Source: Certhia americana (Eukaryota; Chordata; Aves; Passeriformes; Certhiidae). From it: a stretch of 64,000 nt of DNA. The DNA is taken from the NCBI GenBank assembly GCA_018697195.1, contig CM031858.1, forward strand, positions 75,535,428 to 75,599,427, read 5' to 3'. The notes below the pieces were generated by a model. It had not been told where the DNA came from. It made no database searches and saw only the letters and a list, made by a program, of their open reading frames with translations. Positions 25,343-38,400 of this stretch are shown here, piece after piece. How positions within the stretch are numbered: position 1 is the first letter of the stretch; every line of letters starts with the position of its first letter. The position numbers and the translations under genes are program-made.

Positions 25343-28162
25343 AAAAAAAAGGAAGATAGTCTTTGGGATCAATGATCTTTTGGAGTAGTCTCTCAAATAG
25401 ATGAGCTTTAGTCTTTGGATTGCTTGGTCAACATGAGCACAAGTATCATGGGTTTGCTCTTGTGCTTATTAAAATAAATAAAACTTTTTTTTTTTTTTTT
25501 TTTAAATGAGAAACCCTGGTCTGCTTCATTATGATAATTATTCCTCTGACATCACATTAATTATTGGAACCAATGCTTAGGAAAGTGAAAGTCATCAGCA
25601 GGAAGTATTTAATTTACAAACCAGTGTACTGAATAATAAAAATTTTAAAACACAACATAAAAGGGAAGTATTAATATATAATAAATTATCTTTGTATTTA
25701 AAAAATAAGCAGTCATACAAAAAGCATGAAAGGGACTAAACACTGTCTTGATAACATACGTTACTTCCATGACCATTAAACAGCTGCTTCATTTTTTCCT
25801 TTATTTGTTTTTTCTCCAACAATAAACTGAAAATTAGGAATGTTTGCTTGTATGTTTTGTTTTTCTTTCTGTTAGTAGAATCTCTTCCACTGAAGTTAAA
25901 AAAAAAAAATAGTGAACACTGGCTGGTGAGTAACCTGGTACCCATAGGAAAGGGCTGAAGGTTATTTTTCAAAAGCCCTCTTGGCTCAAGAGCAAATGTG
26001 AATAAAAGTTGCTGTTGTTATTGAAACATGATCATGTAAAAAATACTGTTGCTATGAAATCTGCTATATAACAACTAAGAAGCAAAAATCTACAAGGGTG
26101 TTTAATTTTTTTTTGATAATTTATGTTGGCACATATTTTGCAACTGTATATGGAGAGATCTCATGATAGTATTAAAAGATGTAAGATAAGTATTATCTAT
26201 ATTTTCCATGTCAGATTGGAATTCTATTATAAAAATTCCAGTAAACACAAATTTTCCCTTTTTATTTTTAAAACATATTAGAATTTGGTATATTTAAGAA
26301 ATGTGGTGCCTTTAAAATGTGAAAGAAGCAATCTCATTATCATGCTTGTGATATTATCATTCTTTTTCATGTTTTGGTAAGTACAATACTGAAAATGCTC
26401 AATAAAAAGTCCAAACAAGATGACTAGTACTGCAAGCTGTTATATTTTGCTCCATTGCTAGAGAAAGCTACTGTGCCACTTTAGTATGGCTTGGTGGTTG
26501 TAAGGTACAGAATGCTTGTTGAAATGGATAGGTCCTTATATTAATGGCAGTGAAAACCAAATGCCTCTCCTTTACTCAACTCTGAAACTATCCTACAAAA
26601 CTGCTTTAAATATTTGGATGGCTTTTTCAGCACTTAATGAATTCTGGCCATCATAAATCTCAGATGCCCTCCCTGAGTAAAACCCAAAATTATCAGAGTT
26701 TCATAGCCTAAGCTGCCCTTGCCATATGGTGAGTGCAAATGTTTCTAAAGCAGCAAATGTTCTGTCAAGAGTTCCCAGTGATGTTTTGATTGGATTGCTC
26801 TATTATCTGAACAAGTCTGCCAAAAGAAAGCACCTGCACAATGAAAAGTGTGCAGAAGCTGCCAGTCTGTAGCAAGGAAAGGAAAGTGAAGCAGGTAGTG
26901 ACAAGTTACCTGTTGTCAGAAGATATGCTGCATAGGTTATAATAGATTCTACAGCACACCTGATCTCACAAAATATCTCTCACAAAAGAAGAAAGGTGGG
27001 GAGCATGTGTGTATGAAAGAATTAACCTAGCTCCAGTAAACTTCAATCGCTGAAGGTGCCAAGTCATAGCTTAATGTGCTGTAACAGCTTATAAAACAAT
27101 GAACTCCTCAGTGGCTTCTTAGCCAGACCTTTCCAGAGAGGTTATCAAACAGTAACTCCAGAGAGGGTAGATATGTTCTTTTTCCATATTCAGTTTTGCT
27201 TCGGTTCTAAGATGCCAATGTTGTATGCAGATTTTTATTCTCTTGGACAGTCTGGCCTGGAGCGTATTATTCACTTGTTATAATTGATAGCTGAATATGC
27301 AAATGCATTAAAGAACTGACAGAAGCAAAATTATGTTTCTCTTCTGAGGAGGAATACTTAATGAGATCCCTTTGCTATAGTCCACTTTTCTGGACAGTAT
27401 ATCATCTTTAAGTAGATTAAAGCTCTTTTTTGCCCCCAAAAAAGGTTTCACATGAACGTGTGACAGCTATTATCTGTTATGTATGTAGGTTTACAGGTCA
27501 TTACCATTTGTGCTGCTGAGAAGGATATGTAGCTATACTGCACCTGTTGTTTTCAAGAAACAATAAAATTCAATCTTGCCTAGTAGCCAGAAGTGTGTGA
27601 AATGTTACCAGGACATGATCTCTGTGCAAATCCCTTGACTCGGCCTTAGTACTATAAATTTTGCTGTGTGCTCTGTCATGGAAGTGAGGGAAGGGAAGTG
27701 GTGCAGAGACGGAATTGTATATCAGATCAAGGGAACAGAAATAGACCCTGTCAGAAGGAAAAAAAACAAACAAAAAAGGTGCCTAGATAGTGGGAATAGG
27801 ATGGGGGTTGGGAGATTTTTCTTTCAGTAAGGTAGATTAGAGTTGAGTGGGAGTACAGTAAAAATCCAGGGGGTGGGGGGATGGAAATGGGGGAAGAAAG
27901 ATGGTATTAACAGTTTTATGAAGACCTATTGGGATAGATTTTTTATTTTATCCCCACTGTAGAATGGATCAATTCATCTGTAAACGGATTATAAAATTCC
28001 AGTTTAAGGTCAATAAAATTTAATTGTCCTTCCAGACATATCTTTGCACACTGTAGTTTTAAATTTTTCCCACAGTAAAATTTCATCAAAAATAAAAGGT
28101 AGAACTGGAGTATAATTAAAGTGAGTTGCTTCAGTAAAACATTGTCTCAGCATACCTGATCT

Positions 28163-28192
28163 TCTACTTCTCACAGGGTCTACTTCTCACAG
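28163..28192. repeat. 14-bp direct repeat, 2-bp spacer
   Basis: tctacttctcacag occurs at 28163-28176 and 28179-28192 without mismatch. Confidence 0.9.
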
Positions 28193-30935
28193 CTGTTACT
28201 CACACACAGCATCAAATGTCAGTTGTGTACCATCCAAATTCTGTGTAGATGTTTTAAAAGACTTATGTTTTAGACAATGCTTAAGGTAACAAACTTTATC
28301 AAACATGGCATCAGTCTTGGGACTGTCCTAGCAGTCCTTGCAATGTCCTAGCCCTCGGTAAAACATTCTGTTAAATAAGCTAGCTCAAAATTCCTGGAGG
28401 ATGGGTCTTACTTCTTAAAATTCCAACTTGGAATAAAAGAAAATATTAAAAAAAATTATATTGTCTTTGGAGATTTGTCTGATAGAGGCAGAATGATCTC
28501 TGCTACCAGCATTTCCATAATTCATGGAATGTTGAAGTGATATTCTCACTTTCCCAAAGTATGCTTTGGGTATTTAAAGACAGTCCATTTTGACTTTTCT
28601 TTATTCTACTCTGTGCATCCTTTCAATCAACCTTTCCTTTTAATTCTCCTGAGTATGAAGTTGAAAAAGCATAATGCTGTTTGCAAAATCTTTTTTTACA
28701 TTCTCTCACCTCACCATCAGTCCACATTTGCCTGATAGTTTTCTTCTTTTCTCTCTCACTGTATTATTATACAAAACAAATTTCAGTCTAATGTGGCCCT
28801 AATGCAAGGTTGTTTGTCACATCAATGATGTATCCTGTACACTATAATTGTTTTCTGTACCTTTAAGCTTTTCTGCACATTTAAAATTGTATTTTTTTTT
28901 CTTCATAGATGCCAAGTTTCATTTAGGGTTTTTAGAGTGCTTAAGGCAGTAGAAATTAATATTATTTGGGTCTTAACCCTATTCAATATTGGAATTGTTA
29001 ATTGTTTTCTTTCTTCTTTTTTGCTATTGCCCTACTTAAAGTAAGACGTTTTGTAAAATAAAAATACTAAGAAACAGGAGAAAAAGAGTTCTATGATTGT
29101 ATTGTCTTAGATGCTGTGAACATGCAGGCAGATTTCTAGACTACTTCTAAAGACTACACAGAGTATCTCTTAGTTATCACTACATTATTCAATAATAATG
29201 GTATGAATGACATGAATACAATTGGTAGGAATACTTACAAAAAAAAACCCCCTACTAAGATTGTTCCTTTTTCTGAAAGATCAATTTGAAAAGCAGTAAA
29301 GTAAACACTGATTGAAGGAAATGCATTATATCACCTTTTAAAATCTGCTGTCCTTTAACTTTCAGGCATTTTCTACAAGTTTTTCTTTAATTGCATGTGT
29401 TTGGGAGCAGTGGAGAGAATTATGCATCATGTTCTGGTAGGTAACAGACATACCTGCATTATAAGAAAGAAAATATCTCTGACAAGGTAAATAAAACAAT
29501 TTATTTGCGCGGCAGTCTTGATATTTTCCATGAAGCAACAGAAGTTAGACACTGGATTAATAAAACTGTTTTGGTTTTTGATTTTTGATTTTTTTTTTTG
29601 TATGAATGGCCAGAGATGAAAAATATCTTGTTTTGCTTATATGCAGATATTAATTTTAATGAAATGGAATTAATACTAAAACAACTCTAGGTACAGAGGA
29701 CTATAACTCTATGAGCTGCTGCACTACAGGCATTTCTTAATGTATGTTTTGAAGAGAAACATGCTTAAAGAAGGTATTCTATAAATCAAAGGAAACATTT
29801 CACTCACAACTATTGCTGGCAGATCCACAAAACTGGTGCACCTGCTTGACAAGCATTGTATCCTAGTGATGCCAAAATAAGGAATAAGTCTAGGCACCTG
29901 GTGACTGCCCATTTTGTTGCTAGACTTAGACACATTCATCAACCAGCATGTTTATATTGGATCCATTAAGTAAAACAAAAAAATTTGGGATGTTTTTTTC
30001 TAAAAATTGCAGGCAACTTGCTATGTTTGTTGTCTGTGAGAACAATATGCAGAACAAGGAAAAGGTTATTTCATTCTCTGACTCTTTAATTCAATTATAT
30101 CCTAAAACTCATTGTGTGCTTCAAAAATAAATTAACTCGAGATGTTATTCTGCTCTCCATCTGCTGCATTTCTTTAAATATATTACTTCCACTCCTAGAT
30201 CAGTTTAAGTGATTATTTTCCTATCAAACCCATAGGCATATTTTCCTTTCTTTTTTTTTTTTTAATGCCTCTGTTCTAGAAATTGCCTCATAAACCATGT
30301 GACTTTCTCATTTACTCTTTTTTTCCCTTGAATGAAAAGCAGCCAGTAAAATGCAGTTAATGGCTGTTTTATGCCTCTGCTGCTGTAGACTTTGTAACAG
30401 CATGCTTCATGTTTTCCATCTGTGGTCTGTGTCTGGCTCTCAGAAGAGGTTGTGTGATTGTAGAGCAAATGAGCAGAGTACAGTTACATTGTTGCCCCTT
30501 GATGCTGAGACAAAAAATGGCAGAAGAGGCTACTTGAGATAACCAGATCTTGGGTCATTCCCTTTCAAAGCATTTCTGCTTCAGTTTGATCAGGCTGATA
30601 CAGCTGCTCAAGATTTCCACATCAGTATTAGCCATGCTAAATGAAAGATGTAAAACGTCTTCATAACACAACGTATTTCCTGTCTGCTCTTCATGGTACA
30701 TGTACCACTTTAAGATCAGTGAAGGAGTAGAATAAACTTGTGCAGATCTCTCAGAAGTATTAAATGAATCTTGAATTATTAGCAGAGCTAAATATTTATG
30801 GTTAACTAATAAATCACAATTATATTTGGTTGATAAGAGCTCAAGGAAAACCATTGAATTTCACTGGTTCCCACCAAATGGGGACTGGTCAGAAAAACTG
30901 CAGCACTTTCCCTTAAGCAATTTAAATACTCTGAT

Positions 30936-30970
30936 ATCATAGAACTGTCCAAGTTGGAAATCTCTACATA
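30936..30970 (-). mobile_element. Possible CR1 3' end scrap
   Basis: atcatagaactgtccaagtt followed by ggaaatctct resembles the antisense CR1 3' terminus, but only about 35 bp fit. Chance similarity is possible. Confidence 0.35.
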
Positions 30971-32288
30971 CATTTATATTCAAATTATTATACATGAAAG
31001 TCAATCATGCTTTCATTGCATTAAGGGTAGCCTGTCTGAGACTTTGTCCAGGAGGCTGAAGAATTTGGTACAATTTCTTTAAATATATGATTTGAGACTC
31101 TGCAAACCAGTCATTCTTACATTTGTTTTTCTCTTTGTGAGATATATGTAGTACTTGCAAAAGTTAAAGGCTTTTTATTATGTGAAATTTGCATTTTTTA
31201 AATTTTTGGCATCCTTAAATGAAGATTTATTCAGAAACATCGAAATTAACAAATCTTCAAGATAGATATATGTGCTGTTGAACAGATGTCTGTCTTGATA
31301 CCTTTATGCTGCTCTAATACTGCCTTCATAGAGACAAAAATTGAACAGCTGTTGAGTTTTCAAATGAATATAGTGAAATTGAGTATTCATGTCATGCTGA
31401 TTGCAATCCTAAAACCAAAAAAAGACCAGTTTCATGCCACTGCTCCAGTATTTAGTACAATTAATCTTAAGAAGTCCTATGTAATTGGTTTGTCTAGCTG
31501 CGTTAGCTGAGGTTTTGAGTTTTGAATAACTGATTCAAGTCTTACCTTCTTCCCAGTAAAACCCATATCTTTTAGAAATCTGTTTCATGTTTTTCACTGC
31601 TTGTTGTGTGTGGGTGTGCTGGTTTTGTGTAGGGTAGAATTTAATTTTTCACAGTAGCTGATATGGGGCTGTATCTTGGATTTGCGTTGAAAACAGGGTT
31701 GATAGCAGAGGGATGGTTCCACTCTAGCTGAGCAGGGCTTGCCCAGAGCCAGGAGCTTTTCTGCCCCTCATCCCACCCTCCACCAGTGAGGAGGCTGGGG
31801 GTGCACACGAAGAGGGGGCAGGAGCAGGCTGGGACAGCTGACCCAACCAAGCAATGGGTTATTCAATACTGTATGGTGTTGTGCTTAGCATTAGTATCAG
31901 GGGAAGGAAGAAGGGAGGGGACGCATTTAGAGGGATGATGTTTGTCTTCCCAAGTCATCATAATAGGAGATGGAGCCCTGCTTTCCTAAAGATGGCTGAA
32001 CACCTGTGTGCTGAACACCGCAGGAAGTGGTGAATGATTTCCTTGTTTTGCTTTGCTTGTATGTGAAGATCTTACCTTGCCTATTAAAATGTCTTTATCT
32101 CAACCTATGGAGGATGATAAGTCCCCTTTAGGAGTTCCTCTTGCCCTCCCATGGAGGAATCAGGCTGATGTCCTGAGTCATCCCTAAGATAAGCAATTTA
32201 CTTCAAGCTTACAGAGGTCCCAGTAAACTACACCCCGCATACCTGCTTCTTTCATGCAAATAGTCTGTATCCACCCCTTGTCTGTCCC

Positions 32289-32295
32289 TATAAAA
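32289..32295 (+). promoter_or_regulatory. TATA box of the nested LTR
   Basis: TATAAAA sits in a C-rich context 71 bp upstream of AATAAA, the normal U3-R arrangement of an LTR promoter. Activity is not shown. Confidence 0.65.
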
Positions 32296-32359
32296 GCCCC
32301 AGCCTCAGCCTCTGTTTTTGGAGCTTTCTGTTCCCGATTCCCTTTTCAGAGTCACTGAC

Positions 32360-32365
32360 AATAAA
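32360..32365 (+). promoter_or_regulatory. Poly(A) signal of the nested LTR
   Basis: AATAAA downstream of the TATA box, followed by T/C-rich sequence (ctcctctctttctcgtt), as expected around an LTR R-U5 border. Confidence 0.65.
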
Positions 32366-32434
32366 GTCATATCTGTGGAATCGCCACACAGACTCCTCTC
32401 TTTCTCGTTCCTGCGTCGGCCTGGGGATTCCAGC

Positions 32435-32487
32435 ATTGAGCTGAAAATCACTATTGAGCTGAGAATCACTATCGAGCTGAAATCACT
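32435..32487 (+). repeat. Three-copy 18-bp tandem repeat inside the nested LTR
   Basis: attgagctgaaaatcact (32435-32452), attgagctgagaatcact (32453-32470) and a 17-bp variant atcgagctgaaatcact (32471-32487). It lies downstream of the poly(A) signal. Confidence 0.95.
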
Positions 32488-35400
32488 TGCTGGAATCCCC
32501 TCACAGCTAAGGAAGCAGCAGTACCCCTAGTAGGTGTTCTCCTTGGAGACACATCTCTCTGGGAAGTATACAGCCCCTGGGTACACTTCTTACCCAGCTT
32601 CCCGGCTGCATCATCAGCCCATGAGAGTTTTCCTATTTCCTCCCAATTCCACAAAGGGAGAATGAGTGAGAGGCTGTGTGGGGCTTAGCTGCTTGCTGGG
32701 GTTAAACTATGACAATGGCTTATGAGATTCAGAGGTTTCAGATGAGTTACAAAGGAGACTGGGACAGAAAGATTCTATCTGAAACACATATTCAAGTTTT
32801 CTTTAGTTTGTGTCTGTATTTTCTAAATCAGACTGAGAACACTTTAACTGTAAAGCGCAGAAATCTAATCTGATTTGAATCATCTCTCTTTCTGCACAAG
32901 ACTTTATATCCTGAGGGGTGATTCACCATTTTTTTTTTTTTTTTTTTATATCAACCAGACCAATTTTTCTGGGGAAGGCAGCTGATCTTCTCCTATTCTC
33001 TTCTCACTTTGCCTGAGATGTTCTCTATCTCACTGATACTTAATGAATCACAAAGCATCCTCCCCAAAAGAGAAAACATTGGGAATTTTCAATCTTCTTT
33101 TGGGAAAGAAGTGTTCCTTGTTCAAACAGCAAGTGAGCTTAGATACAGCAATATTTTACTTTTTTTAAATTTATCCTAACAACACTTATCTCAAGGGAAG
33201 TGACCTCCAGCCCAGAAGGTGAATACTGTAGGTAAGCAATGGTGGTATTAAGAAATTATTTATTGTCATCTTAGATTCTTATTTTTAAACAGCCACATGT
33301 TTACTTACTAAACCTTTGTAAACATTGAGCTACTGTGGCTGAGGAGGTGGAAAGAAACCAATAGATGCTAGCTGTCAGTGAGATATAAGAAGGAATATAG
33401 TAACATAGGAAAAAAATTTCATCTTTAGTGACCAAATGATTAAGTCCTCTGAAATATTAATCTAAGTGTAATGGTGACCTTTCATCATATTTTTTTTTTT
33501 TTTTATTCTAATCTCTTTTCTAAGACAATATTTTTGAGTTCAGTGTTGTATTTTTTGTTTCTAATTGTCACAAAATGTGATTTACTACACAGGCCACTAA
33601 CTCAAATAACTGAGGTAGTTGAACCAAGGTATTTTTAAAGGCATTTCACTCTGTTTAGATTAACGTGTGCCTTCTTCAAGGACTCAACTTCAAATAAAGT
33701 CCTAAGAATGTATCTTTTGTTGCAGATGGTAGCCACAGGTATTTTCTTCTTTGATTTGGAGGAATAACTCCTCTCCTACCCATCCCTGCTTAATAACTTC
33801 TTGCAAACTGTTCTCAAACACACCCTCTGAAAATGAGAATATTTCCTTTCTGGAGCTTCACTGCCAAAAACATGATAATTCCCAGTATGTGCAAGAAGGT
33901 TTTTTTTTCCAAATCAGATGGATGAGAAATACTTAGTAGTTAAAACTTCTGTAAGTGAATAAGTTATCAATAAATGTTATTAAATGATTGAATTTTTCTA
34001 GGAAAATATAACAGTATTTCTAGATGTACTTTTCATGCTGTGAAAACTAGGAATAGCTGAGTGAACACAAATACAAAATTACTCCAGTTAACTGCTTCAT
34101 ATTCCATTACAACACATGGAAAATACTAGTTCATGCACTTATACTAGTTGCAGGTTTTCACAAATTGCAACATTCAATGACAGAAATCAACAAATAATGA
34201 GAAGCTATAGAAATGTGTAAATAATAAAATATTTTTGCATTGCCTGAAATAAATGAGGGTCAAAATGCAGTAAATTCTTATATTATTATTGAGGAAAACA
34301 TGCAAGTGTACAGGTGAGTCAGCTGATCTGGTGACAGTAATTTGGATGAGAATTTTTAAACTGTATGGTCTCACATGTTTTTTACCCAATCTTGTTAGTC
34401 CTTTTTAGCCAGGAGATCTCACTGTTATACCAAGAGGTCAGTAGTCTTTTTGCTTTGTGTGTTGGAAAAACTGTGGTACAAAGAATAATAATTGGATGTT
34501 CTGGGTATTTGCCATGCCATAGTGGAGTGCCTACCATAGTAGAATGGAAATACAACTTGCATTTTGCAAGTCCCCCTCTTGATTGAGTGGAAAGAAATAG
34601 TTGCTATGCTGCAATTTAAGAACTCAATTCATGCTGTTAACTTACTGATTCTACCAAAATTCAGAAATACTTTATATAAGTTGAGGCTGAGTTTCATGCA
34701 GTCAAACTACATGCCAGTAATGACGTGATTTGCATTAACTTATCTCCAGTTATCCTTGATATTCATTGATCTATTTATATGCCTATAAAAACCATTATGA
34801 GAAGTTACTATTAGGTCATTAAGGCAAAAACTTTCCTTCTCCAGCTTGACATTTAAAAACCAGGCTTACGAATTTAATAGCTTAGTATGATAGATTTGTA
34901 TCCCATGAAAAGGTCTGGTATATGTGATGAGAAACCATGCAGAACCTTATTAGTAGTTGGTTTGGGTTTTTTTAATACTCTCCTGAACCTAGATGTCCCA
35001 TAATAATTAGGAAGCGAGTGGAAAGCCAATTTTCACTCCATGTACTTTTGGACCAGGTAGAAAACCAATTAATCTGATTCTAATAGACTATAATGGGGAA
35101 AGTAAAATTCTAAGTGGTGGGACTAATCCAGACTTTCTGCAGAACTCAAGAATCATGGAGAATGTCTTGCAATTTTCCTATGCTTCTATCTTTAGTTGAT
35201 CATAACAGCAAATTGTCTTGAGACAAAGTAAAAATACTGGAGGCCTAAGCACCCATCCAATTTCAAGTGTTCAGTCCTATATTACACCAGGAGTCTGTGA
35301 GGGAGAATAAAAGACATCCTGTGTCCAAATCATCATCAAATTTTCATCCTGTGGGATGAAATCCAGATACAGGAAGTGGAAAACTTCCTGCTGCAGTGAA

Positions 35401-38400
35401 TTGACAGCCACAGAAAGGAGTGTCGAGGTGAAAAAGGAAGGAAAAGGTGAATCACTCCTAATTACTGAGTTGGCTTCCAGATGTCACCTCTCATAGGTAC
35501 TTCGACTGGAGTAGTGGGGGAAGAAATGCAGCAGCTGAGGAGCTATGAAACTGATGGAGCAACCACCATTAGCTGTGGCAATTAAACAGTGAAGGAAATG
35601 GAATGAGACATTCCATCACAAATTGTAGATAGCTGGGATGATACATTAGCACAATTAATTTTTTCTTTTTCATAACGCAAGATCAAGAATGTCTCATAAA
35701 TTGTTTTTCCTACATGAGTAAATCAATATGATCTTTCTATGTATTGTATGCCCCCTTTCCCCATCACCCAGAAAATAAATTTGCATCCACACTCAATCTG
35801 CATGGAAAAATACAAGTATCTTGTTCGAAACAGACAAGAAATGTGTACTAATTATGCAAAGGAGAATTTTTCATTCAGAGAATGAAATTCTTAATAGCAG
35901 AGGTGATCAGAAAATCCCATGTTTAAGAATCTTTAAGCAGCTGAAACGGATGGGATTAACACAGTGGTTTAATAGAGGATGAGAAGAGAGAGCACAGGCA
36001 AAGAACTTTTCTAATCCTGACAAACAGAATAATAGACAGTAATTCACAGGTTGAGGAAATTTTATTGTGAAGAACTTATTTTCAAAGCTATCCAAATGGA
36101 AAACTTGTCCAACAAAATATCACTTCTCTAGTGCCAGTTTTAAGAGTGCTTAAATGAGCTATTTTCCATTAACAGAGCTTATAGTTATTGTAACAATAAA
36201 ATAAACTTTAATTATTGGCAGACATAGAAATTTTAGAGATCTCTTGTGCAGCCCTGCATTTTCCAATAATGCACTGTTTTTCTTAGAAGTTGCATCACTT
36301 TCTGTACTGTAGGAGTTAATAAGTCCCCCTATGGACGTTGAATGTTTTTAGCCTTTCTCTGCATAGTTTTGTGACCAAACTTCCCACAGAACCAGCAGAT
36401 CTTGTCACAACCAAAGGAAAAGAGCAAGTGAAGTCCATATATCAAGTGTTTTGGGTTGCATCTGTGTGTAACACTGCCATTTCAAGTTTAATATTTTGTT
36501 GATTTGTCTTCTTCTATCAGTAAACAAAAATTTTGTTGATTTTATGTCACTGAGGAAAATTTTAGTTACTTTTCATGTAATTTTGTGTTTTATTGTAGCA
36601 CTTTAAGTTAACTACAAAGGTCACACAGTAATTCTCTTGACAAATCCCATACGAAGCAATCATAAAGACCATTAGCTATGACAGAAATGCTCACCCCACA
36701 AAGAAATAAATTCAAGCCAACTGAGATGTTATTGTTAAAACAAAACCCCTTTGCAACAGGAGTTGCCAAAATGTCTGACATGCCCAATATTAGTCATTCA
36801 GACATTCAAAAATATCATCCTTTTGAACTAAATTAAATAACAAAGCATTTTAAACTTCATTTACAGTCCTCTGTAAAAAAAAAAATGACAAATCTTCTTC
36901 CTAATTAAAGGGATGACTGAATTAAGCAGATATTCCTCTTAGCGTATTCAGACACAAATGGGCAGCATTACTGTTTTTAGTTTTCTTAAGAAAAAGATAA
37001 CTGAATATTTATTGTCTGTGGAATTGAGTATGTGACAAAACAAACAATCACAGAGTTACTGAAAGAGGAGCTACTGGAGGGTATCCATCACTGAGAAAAA
37101 AACCCCAAAACTTGTAAGAAATATATTTTTTTTCTTCTAAGGCCTTTTTGGAGAACAGGATAACCACATATCTATGGGGATATACAGATGGATAAATATA
37201 TCTCATTTTCTATGACTAGAAACATGTATGAAAATTCCAATTTTAAGAATTTCATAGTTATTCTTAATAAAACAGCTGTTCTGATTCCAAGAGCATCTTC
37301 AAATATACAACTGGTAATATAATATTTGTTTCTATATATTTTCTTTCCTATGCATTTCATGTCATATCTACAAGTGTCAAAATCAATGAAAGATGATCAT
37401 TATGGAAGTAGGCTGTTAAAAGACACACAATGAAAATGTGTTTAAAATTTTAAAAGGTTATTTATTTGTTTTCTTTATATACTAAAGATATGGACTTGAG
37501 TACTAATTACTTTGGTTTTAAAGGGGGGTCAGCCTTTGGTTTTGGGTAACAACATACACCGGGAATTAAATTTTTATATGTGTTCCACACCTTTGTTCCC
37601 TAATGTCACAAACTACTGTGTAATCTAGGTTAAATTTCCTGTGAAGAATGTGTTTATCATCTTTCTTCAGTTTGTCTTGTTTGTATAAATTTTAGAAAAA
37701 TATAGTCTGCTGGTTGCCTTTTGTTTTGCAGTGGCACAATGCTTACACTAATGCTCTAGTCTCGGTTGGGGGCTTTTAGATGTCACTGGAATACAGATTC
37801 ATTTTTTTTCCTGAAATGTATTCTGCCATTCTTGAGAAAAAAATTTTGAGATAAATTTAGATCTCTCCCTAGAAGAGTAACTATGGAGGTGCATGTAAAA
37901 TAAAAGTGAGTATACCATGAACCTAACTTGATAATAGAAATATCTGAGTTTAATTGGTGCTTAAGTGTTCATCTGTTCCTGGCATTCTATCCTCAAACCA
38001 CAAGACTTAGTGGGGTCACACTGCAGCTTATTTGACAGAAGCAAGAACTTAATTCACTGAAGCCTAATTCTAAATTATTAACTTTTTTTGTCAACCTTAC
38101 AGCAGATCTAACATCAACAGTGTTCTCTTTTATAACATCAAGCAGTGCAGGTTAAGTAGATTATAGTCATCAGCTAAACTGCATTCACAGCTATTCTGTT
38201 TCGCCAAAATAGCATTAAAGTAGCTGAAGTGCATTCTCAAACATCTCTCTATGTCTTTACTGTCACTCCCTCATTTTTCTTCCACAGCCACAATATCTCT
38301 CACAAAGACACTGAGTGTTCCTCTTCAATACTGTTATCATATACATTGCTATATCTATCCTTTTCCTCTAGCTCATCTGTCCTTATTTAACACTCTGACA

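Larger units (their letters stand above)
25343..31614. other. Long AT-rich non-coding stretch
   Basis: About 6.3 kb without a recognised gene. It holds a T19 tract at 25485-25503, a 14-bp direct repeat at 28163-28192, a G-rich purine patch near 27870-27895 and a possible CR1 scrap at 30936-30970. The region 26570-27330 reads like mixed-composition single-copy sequence with an octamer-like ATGCAAAT near 27298. No exon could be supported. Confidence 0.5.
32108..32616 (+). mobile_element. Nested solo LTR of a different ERV family
   Basis: This segment has no counterpart in the related LTR at 359-942, so it is an insertion. TG...CA termini fit at 32108 and 32616 (TGGAGGATGAT...ATCATCA). The five bases on each side (accta and gccca) each differ once from ACCCA, the expected uninterrupted sequence, so they look like a decayed 5-bp target-site duplication. 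It carries a TATAAAA box at 32289-32295, an AATAAA signal at 32360-32365 and an 18-bp triplicate repeat in its U5-like part. The exact boundaries are inferred and could shift by a few bases. Confidence 0.82.
31615..32714 (+). mobile_element. Solo LTR, avian ERVL-type family, split by a nested LTR
   Basis: Starts TGTGCTGGTTTTGTG and ends ttaaactatgaca. It is the same family as the minus-strand copy at 359-942: shared blocks include gcacaagt/gtgcacac, cttcccaagtcatc, ggagccctgctttcct, gaacacctgtgtgctgaaca and ctttatctcaacc. ATTAAA at 32083-32088 is a plausible poly(A) signal. The element is interrupted between about 32107 and 32617 by a second LTR, after which its sequence resumes (gagagttttcctatttcc through to the CA end). 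Without the insert it is about 590 bp. Flanks gtggg and atggc share only three of five bases. Confidence 0.9.
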
